Part shown: positions 53,651 to 62,631 of the stretch, in pieces
Numbering within the stretch: the stretch's first letter is position 1
Layout of the letters: each line of letters starts with the position of its first letter
DNA from: Paenibacillus xylanilyticus
GTDB taxonomy: Bacteria > Bacillota > Bacilli > Paenibacillales > Paenibacillaceae
Direction: 5' to 3'
Assembly (NCBI RefSeq): GCF_009664365.1
Contig: NZ_CP044310.1
Span: 5,829,501-5,893,500, forward strand
DNA length: 64,000 bases
The notes under the pieces: generated by a model
Database searches by the model: none
What the model saw: only the letters and a program-made list of their open reading frames with translations
What the model was told of the DNA's origin: nothing
Position numbers and translations under genes: made by a program

Positions 53651-54409
53651 TTAACGGGCTTTAGTCACGTTTTCTTTGTCCTGGATCACTTTAATCGCGA
53701 ATTTTGGAAGCGCAAGCATGCGGCCTGCACGACTTGGTTCGCGAAGCAGTCGGTAAAACCACTCCAGTCTTAGCTTCTGGAACAGTTTTGGGGCACGTTT
53801 ACTTTTGCCGGAAATGACATCAAAACTGCCGCCAACGCCCATGGTTACGGGAACCTGAAGCGCCTCCTTATACTTGTGAATCCAGGGCTCCTGCGTATCT
53901 GCGCCGCGTGCGACAAACAGCAGATCAGGTGCAGCTTCGCGAATGGAAGCAACCACCTCTTCGTCCTCAGCCGGACCAAAATAACCGTCGCGATAGCCTA
54001 CAATACGGATCGCCGGATATTGCTGTTGTAACCGAACTGCCGTTTCTTGAATCACCTCAGGGGTGGAACCGAGCAAATACACGCCCCAACGATAGTTTTC
54101 TCCAACCCGCAGCAATTCATGTAAAAGCTCAAATCCGGGTACTCGCTCTGCCACAGGATCCCCACAATAATTGGCAGCCCACACGACGCCTGTACCATCC
54201 GGTACAATCAACTCGGCAGACTGCATCACTTGCATCATGGACGGATTCTCCAGTGCTGCCATCACCATGATCGGGTTCGCTGTAATGACCTGATGCGGCT
54301 TCTTGGACAACACGGCTTCCCGGAGAGTCTCCACCGTTTCTTTCATCGTCAGTTTGGAAAAAGGAATGCCATAGATTGAAACGGTAGGTATTGGTCCGGT
54401 CTGATTCAT
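53651..54409 (-). CDS. tagA: WecG/TagA/CpsF family glycosyltransferase
   Basis: 252-aa cytoplasmic glycosyltransferase of the TagA family, which adds N-acetylmannosamine to the lipid-linked GlcNAc in linkage-unit synthesis. Conserved blocks: ITANPIMVMAALENP, the catalytic-region VPDGTGVVWAA near residue 70, ERVPGFELLHELL, YLLGSTPEV, and GVGGSFDVISGKSKRAP near residue 195. ATG 54409; the csaB stop TGA lies inside its GGGTGAGATAAAG ribosome region, 7 bp away, so the two genes are translationally linked. Confidence 0.92.
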   Translation of the reverse strand: MNQTGPIPTVSIYGIPFSKLTMKETVETLREAVLSKKPHQVITANPIMVMAALENPSMMQVMQSAELIVPDGTGVVWAANYCGDPVAERVPGFELLHELLRVGENYRWGVYLLGSTPEVIQETAVRLQQQYPAIRIVGYRDGYFGPAEDEEVVASIREAAPDLLFVARGADTQEPWIHKYKEALQVPVTMGVGGSFDVISGKSKRAPKLFQKLRLEWFYRLLREPSRAGRMLALPKFAIKVIQDKENVTKAR

Positions 54410-54416
54410 CTTTATC

Positions 54417-55586
54417 TCACCCTTTGCGGCCTAAATAGTTAAGAATTTGCTGTGCAGGCACTCTGGCCTCCTGCTTCAGTTCAGTAATGCGATCTTCGTT
54501 TTCCTTCAACCACTGTGAGCGTTGATCCAGAAGAGAGGCTACGCTCTTCGCCAGTTTGTCCCCATCGAGTGCAGTCGTGCTTCCTACAGGCTCACCATCC
54601 AGACGGAGCATAAACTGATCGATCTTGGGATCGTATGAGATGGCCACAGGTGGCACATACTGCGATGCGGCATAGATCAAACTGTGCAGACGCATACCAA
54701 TGACAACATCACACTTGCTGACTTCCTCCAGCATGAGCTGTGGATCAGTCAGATTCGGAGTTATGCTGACCTCGCTGCCTTTACTAGTGACGTCTCCGAG
54801 CATCTCCATAATAAAACGGGAGGCCTGTTCGTCTTTTGGCAAATGAAATGGCATAAAACGCAGATGAACTGCTTTTTTGGCACATAGCTTCTTCAGTCCT
54901 GAGGCAATCGCCGTCAGTTCCTTCCGATCGGATTCCCAGAAACGCACGGATACACCGATGACCGGAAGTTTCGTTTGCCCCGTAGATGAACCATCGCTCG
55001 ATTGATCCGGCACATTCCCCGTCGTAACATCCTTTTCCCTGCTACCTTCAGGCAAAGGCAATCCCATAACCGGGTCAGGCACAACATGAATCTGATTCCA
55101 CTGCAGTCCAAGACCGCGCAGATAATCAGCGGATTGTTCATCCCTCACCGATATATACTTACAACCCTTGAATACGGATCGGATCATTGGATTAAAGAAT
55201 TTACGATTAACGGGTCCAATTCCCTGAGCATAAATAAACGTAGGTTTTTTCAGCCACTGGGCCAGCTTGATTACACCCAAATAGTAGGGAATGGATTTCA
55301 GTCCGGTTGCATCCTGCAGCAAGCTTCCGCCGCCACTGATCAATCCGTCACTTTCCTTGATTGCTTCGCGAACTTCCTTCAATTTCATACGGTGAACCGA
55401 ACGAACCCCATACATGGAGGTCGTTGACTCCGGATCGATGGAGAGCACGATCGGCTCAATGTTGACGCCAGATCTGTGACTCTCCTCTTCCAGTGCAGTC
55501 AGAATCGACTTAAGTACCGCTTCGTCTCCGCTATTGCGGAATCCGTAATATCCTGAGATGACTAACTTTTGAGAAGTGGTGACCAT
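54417..55586 (-). CDS. csaB: Polysaccharide pyruvyl transferase CsaB
   Basis: Adds pyruvate ketal to the secondary cell wall polymer, which creates the ligand of SLH domains. 389 aa from ATG 55586 (MVTTSQKLVISGYYGF); ATG 55598 and an earlier frame start are possible. Motifs of the family: SGYYGFRNSGDEAVLKSI, ISGGGSLLQDATG near residue 85, AQGIGPV near residue 117, and the C-terminal VVIGMRLHSLIYASQY near residue 270. Its start overlaps the end of the DUF5693 gene by 25 bp. Presence in this cluster explains how the SLH proteins at 34.8, 44 and 48 kb are held. Confidence 0.94.
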   Translation of the reverse strand: MVTTSQKLVISGYYGFRNSGDEAVLKSILTALEEESHRSGVNIEPIVLSIDPESTTSMYGVRSVHRMKLKEVREAIKESDGLISGGGSLLQDATGLKSIPYYLGVIKLAQWLKKPTFIYAQGIGPVNRKFFNPMIRSVFKGCKYISVRDEQSADYLRGLGLQWNQIHVVPDPVMGLPLPEGSREKDVTTGNVPDQSSDGSSTGQTKLPVIGVSVRFWESDRKELTAIASGLKKLCAKKAVHLRFMPFHLPKDEQASRFIMEMLGDVTSKGSEVSITPNLTDPQLMLEEVSKCDVVIGMRLHSLIYAASQYVPPVAISYDPKIDQFMLRLDGEPVGSTTALDGDKLAKSVASLLDQRSQWLKENEDRITELKQEARVPAQQILNYLGRKG

Positions 55587-57583
55587 TTTTTCCAACATCC
55601 TTCCGCTACTTGCCACACACCCACAGCAATGATACCGAAGATTAAGCCGATTCCCAGTCCCATTACTCCGCGAATGAGAGATAATACAGCCGGTGTATGG
55701 ATATGCGCGAACGTATCCACCATGGACAACTGTCCAATCGCTGCAATAATGAGTACAAAGATGACTTGACGATATTTTAAAGCGGCGAACACGCCTACGA
55801 TAAACAGCGGGTGTCCCAGCACAAATTCTTTAAACCTTGGTCGTACGCCAAATGTATCTTCCAGCGTTGTACGCAGGAACATCTCAAATGGGGTTACTGA
55901 ACCCGAGTTCCCTGTACGTGTTAAATAATAATATCCAGCTGCGGCTGCAACAATCGCCAGAACAACCATCAGTACATTAACCGGTGTACGCAGAATTCCT
56001 TTGAGCTGCTTAATGGAAATCGTACCCGATCCACGATAAAACAAGATATAAATAGCTACCAGTCCCATTGGAGCAAAGTGCAGCAGGCTAACGCCCCTGA
56101 ACTGGTTAATGACCAGACTATACGTAATGCTGTTGAGCAATGCGATCATAAACGGCACGGCAAGGAACGACAGAATGGACGTTCTTACATATAAGATCAA
56201 CGTTTGTGCCAATCGACGACCCGCAGATGCATTTGGTTGACGCTGCTGCTGATAATTCACGGTTCTCACCGCAAGCACCATCGCGATGGTTGGTGCGGAG
56301 ATCGCAACGAGCAAGGCAATCCCCTGCTCAAGCAAAGTCGGTTTCAGAAGGAACAAGCCCGCACTTCCAACCAAACCTAACACAAACACAAGTAAGGTCA
56401 ACAGTGGTACGAAGTATGACACCATCAAGGTAATCATGGCAATTGCACCAACTAGCGCAACCAGCTTGGCATAACGCTGAATTGAAGATTCTTTTACTGT
56501 AAATGCCTCAGCCTGTCCAAGCTCGAATCCGCGCTTCTCCATGCGTTCAATCGCATGTCCTGGCTCACCCAGACTGTTAATCAGATTCTCAATCGGATCG
56601 GTAATCATGGCTTTGGCCGTATTCCGACTAGGCCCTGCATTTAAATAGATCATGCGGATGTTACGGTCCTTGGTGGCGAGCACAAAACGGTCCGCAATAA
56701 CATCTACATCCAGATTGGCATCTCCCTCACTTAACGAATACAAACGAGCAACGTTGTAATCCGTTTTGTAAGCAAGTGTTTCAAATCCGGATTGAGGTTT
56801 CTTCAAGTTTTCAATGGCTGCAAGTCCAATGTCGTGTTTGTTCAACAATTGTGCGAATTGATCGAGACTCTTCATCTCCGCATTATCATTGTACCCTTTC
56901 ACTGCATCACCATCAAACAGGATGCGTTTCACGCCATTCTCTTCGAAGAAGGTCAGCAGGCGCTCCATGGATTCCTGGCTGTAAGGCACGCTATCTGCGA
57001 TCCTTGGCAAAATGTAAAACCCTTTATCACGCAGCATTTGGATGGCAACCGGATCCGGCTGCATCGGCTGCATGTTGGCATTCTCCGGAGGAGTCTGCAA
57101 AATCAAGCCGCTTCGACCTTCAAATTTCCATGGTACCACCGGAATCTGACGATCCGCGAACGTTTGTTCAATGATGGGTGTATACGTTTGAGCATTTTCT
57201 TCGGATGTGAACAACACATACGTGAAGTTCTCGTTAGGAGAAACCACGTTCTGCGTCAGGTTCGCAACATCCTGCCCGTTATATACGGTAAGTTTCCGTG
57301 ACTTTCTAAGCTCATCCAGCGTACTTTCGAATACAGCCATCGTTGTGACGCCAGCATCTTTCAAACGAGTCAATTGCTCATTCATAAAATCCTGAGGATG
57401 GGCTTGATAAGCCGATATATCCAACAGACCTCTATAATTGAATACAAGCTCGACCTTTTTGGCAGACGATTCTGTCTGTACCCGATCACTAATAACAGGG
57501 ATGGAAGCGATCAGTCCTATAATGACAACAAGCCACAGCCACTTCCGGGAAGCGGTATTCCAATAAAGCCATTTTTGACGCAC
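55562..57583 (-). CDS. DUF5693 family membrane protein
   Basis: 673 aa from GTG 57583, which has a GAGGAGG site 8 bp away; a longer frame to 57709 lacks one. Structure: an N-terminal membrane helix (LWLVVIIGLIASIPVI, residues 16-32), an extracellular domain (about 60-390; ends ARLYSLSEGDANLDVDVIADRF and RNIRMIYLNAGP), then at least ten membrane helices to the C-terminus (for example VALVGAIAMITLMVSYFVPLL). Family function is unknown; it is constantly found beside csaB. Overlap with csaB suggests coupled translation. A role in transport or ligation of the polymer is only an inference. Confidence 0.85.
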   Translation of the reverse strand: MRQKWLYWNTASRKWLWLVVIIGLIASIPVISDRVQTESSAKKVELVFNYRGLLDISAYQAHPQDFMNEQLTRLKDAGVTTMAVFESTLDELRKSRKLTVYNGQDVANLTQNVVSPNENFTYVLFTSEENAQTYTPIIEQTFADRQIPVVPWKFEGRSGLILQTPPENANMQPMQPDPVAIQMLRDKGFYILPRIADSVPYSQESMERLLTFFEENGVKRILFDGDAVKGYNDNAEMKSLDQFAQLLNKHDIGLAAIENLKKPQSGFETLAYKTDYNVARLYSLSEGDANLDVDVIADRFVLATKDRNIRMIYLNAGPSRNTAKAMITDPIENLINSLGEPGHAIERMEKRGFELGQAEAFTVKESSIQRYAKLVALVGAIAMITLMVSYFVPLLTLLVFVLGLVGSAGLFLLKPTLLEQGIALLVAISAPTIAMVLAVRTVNYQQQRQPNASAGRRLAQTLILYVRTSILSFLAVPFMIALLNSITYSLVINQFRGVSLLHFAPMGLVAIYILFYRGSGTISIKQLKGILRTPVNVLMVVLAIVAAAAGYYYLTRTGNSGSVTPFEMFLRTTLEDTFGVRPRFKEFVLGHPLFIVGVFAALKYRQVIFVLIIAAIGQLSMVDTFAHIHTPAVLSLIRGVMGLGIGLIFGIIAVGVWQVAEGCWKKWSPLLKS

Positions 57584-57730
57584 TACATGTACCTCCTCAA
57601 GTGTTGGAACCAAATCCACGTTCAGCTCAAGTAATTCATTCAAATAATTAACGGGTATATACACAGCTTGTGTCAACAAGCCTCCGAATATCCGATCAAT
57701 CTGTTTCAACCTCTACAAAAATTACACCTA

Positions 57731-57778
57731 AAAGAAAAGCCCCTCCGCCAACCAACCTTACGGTGCGGAGAGGCTTTT
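57731..57778 (-). terminator. Terminator of pgcA
   Basis: AAAAGCCTCTCCGC...GCGGAGGGGCTTTTCTTTT on the minus strand, 31 bp after the stop. Confidence 0.88.
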
Positions 57779-57808
57779 AACCATTCGTGCTTCGTACAAT
57801 AATCGTAC

Positions 57809-59530
57809 TTATTGTGCGTCTACTCGCGACATTACCGCGGAAGCCAAACGTTCAATGCGACCTTCCGCATCTTCCAGGCTCTCACCACGTACAGCGAAGT
57901 ACACTTTAATCTTAGGTTCTGTACCGGAAGGACGCAGGCAGAACCATGATCCATCTGCCAAAATGAACTTCAGGACGTTTTCTTTTGGCAAGCCATCCAG
58001 ACCAAGAGAGTAATCAAGCACATCTTGCATCGCGATACCCGCTACTTCCTGTGGCGGATTGGAACGCCAATCCGTCATTTTCGCCTGGATTTGAGCTACA
58101 CCATCCTTGCCTTTCAACGTACGGGACTCCAGCTTCTCGAGGAAATACCCGAACTGGCGATAGAGCTCCTGCAGGACATCGTACAGCGTTTTACCTTGGT
58201 TTTTGTAATATGCAGCAGCTTCTGCAATGAGCATCGAAGCCAGGATGGCATCTTTGTCACGGGCATAGCTGCCTGCAAGGTAGCCATAACTCTCTTCATA
58301 TCCAAACAAGAAGGTATGGCTGCCAGTTGCCTCGAACTGGTTCATTTTTTCACCGATATATTTGAAGCCTGTCAGGGTGTTCATCACTTCTGCACCGTAA
58401 TGCTCTGCAATGACCGCGCCCATCTCGCTCGTTACAATCGTTTTGACCACTGCGCTGTTGCTTGGCAGCTTGCCTGTCTCTTGCAGACGGCTCAGCACAT
58501 AGTGCACCAAGATCGCACCGGATTGGTTACCAGACAGCACGAAATACTTGCCATCATTGTCTTTTACAACTGCACCCATGCGGTCTGCGTCCGGATCGGT
58601 ACCAATCAGAATGTCAGCCCCTACGGATTCACCCAGTTTCATGGCAAGTGTGAATGCTTCACGTTCTTCCGGGTTAGGAGACTTCACGGTGGAGAATTCA
58701 GCATCCGGCTGTTCCTGTTCTGCTACAACATGTACCTGCTCAAAACCGATCTGTTCCAACACACGACGAACCGGAATGTTTCCTGTGCCGTGCAGTGGCG
58801 TAAAGACGATTTTGAAGTCACGGCCTACGCCTGATTGAATCAGATCACGACTCAGACTTACGCTGGCAACCGTATCGACAAATGCCTGATCTTCCTCTTC
58901 ACCCAGCCATACCAGCAAGCCTTGCGCTTCAGCTTCTTCTTGGGTCAGCTTTTTCACATCGGCAAGGGAAGGCACTTCCTGAATGTATTGGATGACTTTC
59001 TCTGCTTCGTGCGGTACAAGTTGGCCACCTTCGTGGTTGTACACTTTGTATCCGTTATACTCCGGTGGGTTATGACTTGCTGTTACCACAATACCGCCCG
59101 TTGCTTGCAAGTGACGCACACTGAAGGACAGCTGCGGTGTAGGGCGCAGGGATGTGAACAGCTTGGCCACAATACCGTTTCCGGCAAGAACCAACGCAGC
59201 ATCCAGTGTGAATTCAGGCGAATAGTGACGGGAGTCATGGGCGATGACCACAGAAGGTCTGCCTTCCTTGTCCCCATGCTGCTCGAGCAGATAACGTGCA
59301 AAACCTTGAGTCGCCCGACCAACGGTGTACTTGTTCATCCGGTTGCTTCCGGCGCCAATGACCCCGCGCAATCCACCTGTACCAAACTCCAGATTTCGAT
59401 AGAAACGATCCTCCAGCTCTTTCGGCTGATCCTGCAAATCACGAAGCTCCTGTTTCGTCGCTTCATCAATCGAAGCATCCTCCAACCACTGCTGTAACGT
59501 CTGTGCTGCTGTTCCGCTTAACTGTTCCAT
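57809..59530 (-). CDS. pgcA: Phospho-sugar mutase (alpha-phosphoglucomutase)
   Basis: Interconverts glucose-6- and glucose-1-phosphate, which supplies UDP-glucose for teichoic acids, glycolipids and exopolysaccharide. 573 aa from ATG 59530 (GGAAGGGG upstream; the 11 codons before it are not needed). Catalytic serine loop TASHNPPEYNGYKVY near residue 135, metal loop GTDPDADRMGA near residue 300, sugar loop GYEESYGYLAG near residue 400, and phosphate loop LRPSGTEPKIKVY near residue 540. Typical PgcA length. Separate transcription unit near fabZ. Confidence 0.93.
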   Translation of the reverse strand: MEQLSGTAAQTLQQWLEDASIDEATKQELRDLQDQPKELEDRFYRNLEFGTGGLRGVIGAGSNRMNKYTVGRATQGFARYLLEQHGDKEGRPSVVIAHDSRHYSPEFTLDAALVLAGNGIVAKLFTSLRPTPQLSFSVRHLQATGGIVVTASHNPPEYNGYKVYNHEGGQLVPHEAEKVIQYIQEVPSLADVKKLTQEEAEAQGLLVWLGEEEDQAFVDTVASVSLSRDLIQSGVGRDFKIVFTPLHGTGNIPVRRVLEQIGFEQVHVVAEQEQPDAEFSTVKSPNPEEREAFTLAMKLGESVGADILIGTDPDADRMGAVVKDNDGKYFVLSGNQSGAILVHYVLSRLQETGKLPSNSAVVKTIVTSEMGAVIAEHYGAEVMNTLTGFKYIGEKMNQFEATGSHTFLFGYEESYGYLAGSYARDKDAILASMLIAEAAAYYKNQGKTLYDVLQELYRQFGYFLEKLESRTLKGKDGVAQIQAKMTDWRSNPPQEVAGIAMQDVLDYSLGLDGLPKENVLKFILADGSWFCLRPSGTEPKIKVYFAVRGESLEDAEGRIERLASAVMSRVDAQ

Positions 59531-59643
59531 TCCTATAAACCCCTTCCGTCTATATAAATTCAATGGTTTGCTGAGCTAATTCAGCATCTTGCATCAATCA
59601 AAAATATACACACTCCGACTGATGCAAATGCTCATGGTTGTAA

Positions 59644-60075
59644 TCAGCTTGGGTCAGACAGTGCAAACATGATCTCGCCTTCAGCGACGACTTTGTCTTC
59701 GACACGGGCTGTCGCTTTGCCTTTACCGATCGAACCCTTCAGACGTGTAATTTCCACTTCCAGCATCAACGTATCTCCGGGCACAACTTGTCCACGGAAT
59801 CGGAAATTATCCAGTCCCGCCAAAAAGCCAATTTTGCCTTTATTGCTCTCCACGTTAAGAATCGCCGCTGCGCCTACTTGAGCCAGCGCTTCGGTGATCA
59901 ACACCCCTGGCATTACCGGATATTCCGGGAAATGACCGATGAAGAACGGTTCGTTGATCGTTACATTTTTCAGACCAACAGCGCGTTTGCCATCCTCCAT
60001 TTCTACAATCTTATCCACCAGCAGAAACGGGGGACGGTGCGGGATAATGGCTTGAATCTGTTTGCTATCGAGCAC
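59644..60075 (-). CDS. fabZ: 3-hydroxyacyl-ACP dehydratase FabZ
   Basis: Dehydrates 3-hydroxyacyl-ACP in fatty acid elongation. 143 aa from GTG 60075, which follows GGAG by 8 bp; the ATG at 60099 has no site and gives an N-terminus longer than usual. Hot-dog fold with the catalytic His in FIGHFPEYPVMPGVLITEALAQ near residue 50, Glu near residue 63, and the ILNVESNKGKIGFLAGLDNFRFRGQV block. In B. subtilis fabZ also lies downstream of flhP. Confidence 0.96.
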   Translation of the reverse strand: MLDSKQIQAIIPHRPPFLLVDKIVEMEDGKRAVGLKNVTINEPFFIGHFPEYPVMPGVLITEALAQVGAAAILNVESNKGKIGFLAGLDNFRFRGQVVPGDTLMLEVEITRLKGSIGKGKATARVEDKVVAEGEIMFALSDPS

Positions 60076-60123
60076 AGTGTAATCTCCTTCCAGAGTCATT
60101 TATATGAATTAAACCGTTAAAAT

Positions 60124-60273
60124 TTACACTATTCACTACGCTGGCAGAACAACCTTCCGATCGCTGTTATCCCCGGATTTCTTTGATCCCCTTATTCAAG
60201 GGGGAAATCCGGTGATAAAGGCGAACGCTACGCTTCTTCAGGTTTATTCTGCCCTCTCCGTTGACGTGTAAAG
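60124..60273 (+). repeat. Dispersed long-palindrome repeat, copy 4
   Basis: Same orientation as copies 1 and 2. Ends TTTACACT and GACGTGTAAA; core TTCCGATCGCTGTTATCCCC, then GGATTTCTTTGATCCCC and its partner AAATCCGGTGATAAAGGCG. It begins about 50 bp upstream of the fabZ start in transcription terms. Confidence 0.88.
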
Positions 60274-60475
60274 TTTAAAATATCAATTCATATAAATGGG
60301 TTATTTTTTATTTGGTATGAAAAACGCATTTTCGGTTAACACTACTAATATCCTTCATGACTGCAGTAGTGAAGGTTGAGATAAGGGGTCTCTCTTCGCG
60401 ATGACAATCGTCTTTCGCAGGGGAGGCCTCTTTTGACGTCAAACGTCATCCATCATTATACTGTTTTCAACGCGA

Positions 60476-60506
60476 AAAAGAAAACTCCTGCCTGCGCAGG
60501 AGTTTT
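60476..60506 (-). terminator. Terminator of the flhO-flhP-epuA unit
   Basis: AAAACTCCTGCGCAGGCAGGAGTTTT followed by CTTTTTCG on the minus strand, 14 bp after the stop of the 75-aa gene. Confidence 0.88.
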
Positions 60507-60519
60507 CGCTATTTCACGA

Positions 60520-60747
60520 TCATGAAGCGAACACCAGATCATATACATGTTTCCAGGTACTCCACTGGAACACGGAGCCAATATCCTGTTTGCCCAGTAC
60601 CACATAACCAGCGACCATGCCGCCAGCGAGGGCAAGAACAAGCAAGACCGGGATCAGGAACCATCTGGCGACGCGCCATCCACTCTTATTCTTCTTCTTG
60701 ACTTCCTTCTCCTCCGGCTTGCTGTTCTGCTTCTGTGTATCTGTCAT
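60520..60747 (-). CDS. EpuA-family small membrane protein (annotated in relatives as RNA polymerase subunit beta)
   Basis: 75 aa from ATG 60747, with AAAGGTG 6 bp upstream. A charged N-terminus (KPEEKEVKKKNKSGWRVARW) precedes one membrane helix (FLIPVLLVLALAGGMVAGYVVLG), and the protein ends TWKHVYDLVFA, the signature of the EpuA family. The name RNA polymerase subunit beta in databases is a fused-gene artefact. 11 bp after flhP, so in that operon. Function unknown. Confidence 0.85.
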   Translation of the reverse strand: MTDTQKQNSKPEEKEVKKKNKSGWRVARWFLIPVLLVLALAGGMVAGYVVLGKQDIGSVFQWSTWKHVYDLVFAS

Positions 60748-60758
60748 CGCATTCACCT

Positions 60759-61598
60759 TTATGCTCTTATAGTGTTGGCAAGACCTGCCATCGAATCACT
60801 TGATGTCAGTGCACGTGCTGCCAGCTGATAGGTCCGCTGTCCTTGCATCAATAGTGCCATCTCCTGTGTCAGATCCACGTTGGATTGCTCCAGAAAGCCC
60901 GCACGAATTGTAGCTACGGAATCACGTGTAGCCGCATTAGCGCCAAACACATCATCCTCGGTCAATCCGGCATCCAGACCAAACAGATTATCTGCGTATT
61001 GCACAAGTCCTTCCGGACGTTCGATGTCTACAAGCTGCAGCTGGGCTCCAATCGTTGCATTGGCTTCATTGCCGCGACGAATCAACAGATTACCTTTCTC
61101 ATCGAAGGCCACTTTACTATTGTTCGGAGCCGTGATTCGGTTACCTTGACGATCCAGCGCGAAATAGCCTTCCCCATTAACCAACACCATCATCTGAGGT
61201 GCATTGGGGTTCGGGTTAGGTGTTGGATCAGGGACAAAATGGAATGCTCCCTGACGTGTCCACATTTTCTGACCATTCGCTTCAACGGCAAACATCGCGT
61301 TGCCTTCAATAGCCAAATCCGTTGGATTGCCTGTCTCATTCAGCGTCCCCTGAGACATATCCTTCGTCACGCTCGTCAAACGGGCACCAAATCCCAGATT
61401 ATATCCCATTGGGGTGGAACGTCCATCGAGCTTATACTTGTCCGGTTGCTGCTGCACCCGGGTCAGTACATCCTCGAACGCCGCCTGCTTGCTTTTATAG
61501 CCTGCCGTATTCACGTTGGCAATATTATCGGAAATGACATCCAGACGTTGCTGTATCGCGGTCATCGAGACCTTCGCACTAATCATGGAATTATTCAT
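60759..61598 (-). CDS. flhP: Flagellar hook-basal body protein FlhP (FlgF/FlgG type)
   Basis: 279-aa distal rod protein. Motifs of the family: N-terminal SMTAIQQRLDVISDNIANVNTAGYK and C-terminal QSNVDLTQEMALLMQGQRTYQLAARALTSSDSM, with the L-P-ring-facing middle domain between. ATG 61598; 30 bp after flhO. SigD-controlled together with flhO via the promoter at 62605-62631. Confidence 0.92.
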   Translation of the reverse strand: MNNSMISAKVSMTAIQQRLDVISDNIANVNTAGYKSKQAAFEDVLTRVQQQPDKYKLDGRSTPMGYNLGFGARLTSVTKDMSQGTLNETGNPTDLAIEGNAMFAVEANGQKMWTRQGAFHFVPDPTPNPNPNAPQMMVLVNGEGYFALDRQGNRITAPNNSKVAFDEKGNLLIRRGNEANATIGAQLQLVDIERPEGLVQYADNLFGLDAGLTEDDVFGANAATRDSVATIRAGFLEQSNVDLTQEMALLMQGQRTYQLAARALTSSDSMAGLANTIRA

Positions 61599-61628
61599 TT
61601 AGTAATTCATCCTCTCTATTGCCGCGCG

Positions 61629-62513
61629 TTATACACGACCTACATCATTGACAGCTTTGTCCAAACTTCGATCATAGAACTGCACAACCTTCTGATTCGC
61701 TTCATACGCACGATAAGCGGCATTCATATCCACCGTAGCTTGAGAAGCATCCACATTCGATCCTTCCAGGTAGCCCTGACGGATCTGCACATTATCTCCC
61801 GCAGCCATCATTCGCGCTGTAGCACCTTCCTGGTCATACAGACTAAAATTACCGTCACCCTCACGAACCAGTTGGTTAGGCTGATCAATGACGCTGATTC
61901 CAAGCGTAACCCCCGTTGGTGCACCCGTGACCGCATCCACAAGACGGCCTTGCTCATCCACTTTAAATTGGTCCACTGAGCCTGTCAACACAACGGGCTG
62001 TCCATTATTATCCAAAACCTGCGCTCCCGTTGAGCTTAATAGTTCTCCCGTTCCGGTAACCTGGAAGTGACCATCACGTGTATATCTTGTATTACCTTCC
62101 GCATCCCGCACCGTAAAATACGCTTGAGGCTGGTAGATCACCGTGCCATCAGCTCGTACAAATTTGCCTGAACCGTCAAAAGCGACAGGTTGTCCCGTCT
62201 GCGGATCATTAACGGACAGATTGGACGAGATGGCAAAATCACTCTTTTGACCACTCTCCATAATCGCCCCCTGCAAATTCATGGACAAGCTCTCTTCCGC
62301 GAACACCCCTGTGTTCAGCCTGCCCAGCCGCTTCGTCGGAACATTGGCATCTCCACCGACCAACGTAATGAGCATTTCGGGGAATGAACGGCTTACGCTG
62401 TTCACCTGTTTATATCCCGTCGTGTTGGCATTAACAATATTTTGAGTCGCTGTGTCATGGCGGCGTTGCTGCGTAATCATTCCCGCGGTAGCGGTGTACA
62501 AACCTCTTAGCAT
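61629..62513 (-). CDS. flhO: Flagellar hook-basal body protein FlhO
   Basis: 294-aa rod protein paralogous to FlhP and FlgG. N-terminal LYTATAGMITQQRRHDTATQNIVNANTTGYKQVNS and C-terminal EGSNVDASQATVDMNAAYRAYEANQKVVQFYDRSLDKAVND are conserved. ATG 62513 with GAGGGG. Directly downstream of mbl as in B. subtilis. Confidence 0.93.
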   Translation of the reverse strand: MLRGLYTATAGMITQQRRHDTATQNIVNANTTGYKQVNSVSRSFPEMLITLVGGDANVPTKRLGRLNTGVFAEESLSMNLQGAIMESGQKSDFAISSNLSVNDPQTGQPVAFDGSGKFVRADGTVIYQPQAYFTVRDAEGNTRYTRDGHFQVTGTGELLSSTGAQVLDNNGQPVVLTGSVDQFKVDEQGRLVDAVTGAPTGVTLGISVIDQPNQLVREGDGNFSLYDQEGATARMMAAGDNVQIRQGYLEGSNVDASQATVDMNAAYRAYEANQKVVQFYDRSLDKAVNDVGRV

Positions 62514-62604
62514 GAATAAACCCCTCTCCTCAAGCGCTTGTCCTGCACTGCAGGATCAATGCTTGTCCGTTCTATTGCCGAGCATAGGCGAACCTTTGAT
62601 AATT

Positions 62605-62631
62605 ATATCGGCAGATCAGAACTTTTTCTTA
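62605..62631 (-). promoter_or_regulatory. SigD promoter of flhO-flhP
   Basis: TAAG (62628-62631), 15-bp spacer, perfect GCCGATAT (62605-62612) on the minus strand. The -35 lies in the last codons of mbl, and the mbl stop lies within the spacer. Confidence 0.88.

Larger units (their letters stand above)
60076..60519. other. Intergenic region between fabZ and the EpuA-like gene (444 bp)
   Basis: Contains repeat copy 4 (60124-60273) and the terminator of the EpuA-like gene (60476-60506). Between them are two GGAGGCCTC/GGGGTCTCTC-like runs of unclear meaning. No gene. Confidence 0.6.

Noticed and set aside
57584..57709. Extension of the DUF5693 gene to an ATG at 57709
   Set aside because: No ribosome site there, while GTG 57583 has GAGGAGG at the correct distance and begins just before the first membrane helix.
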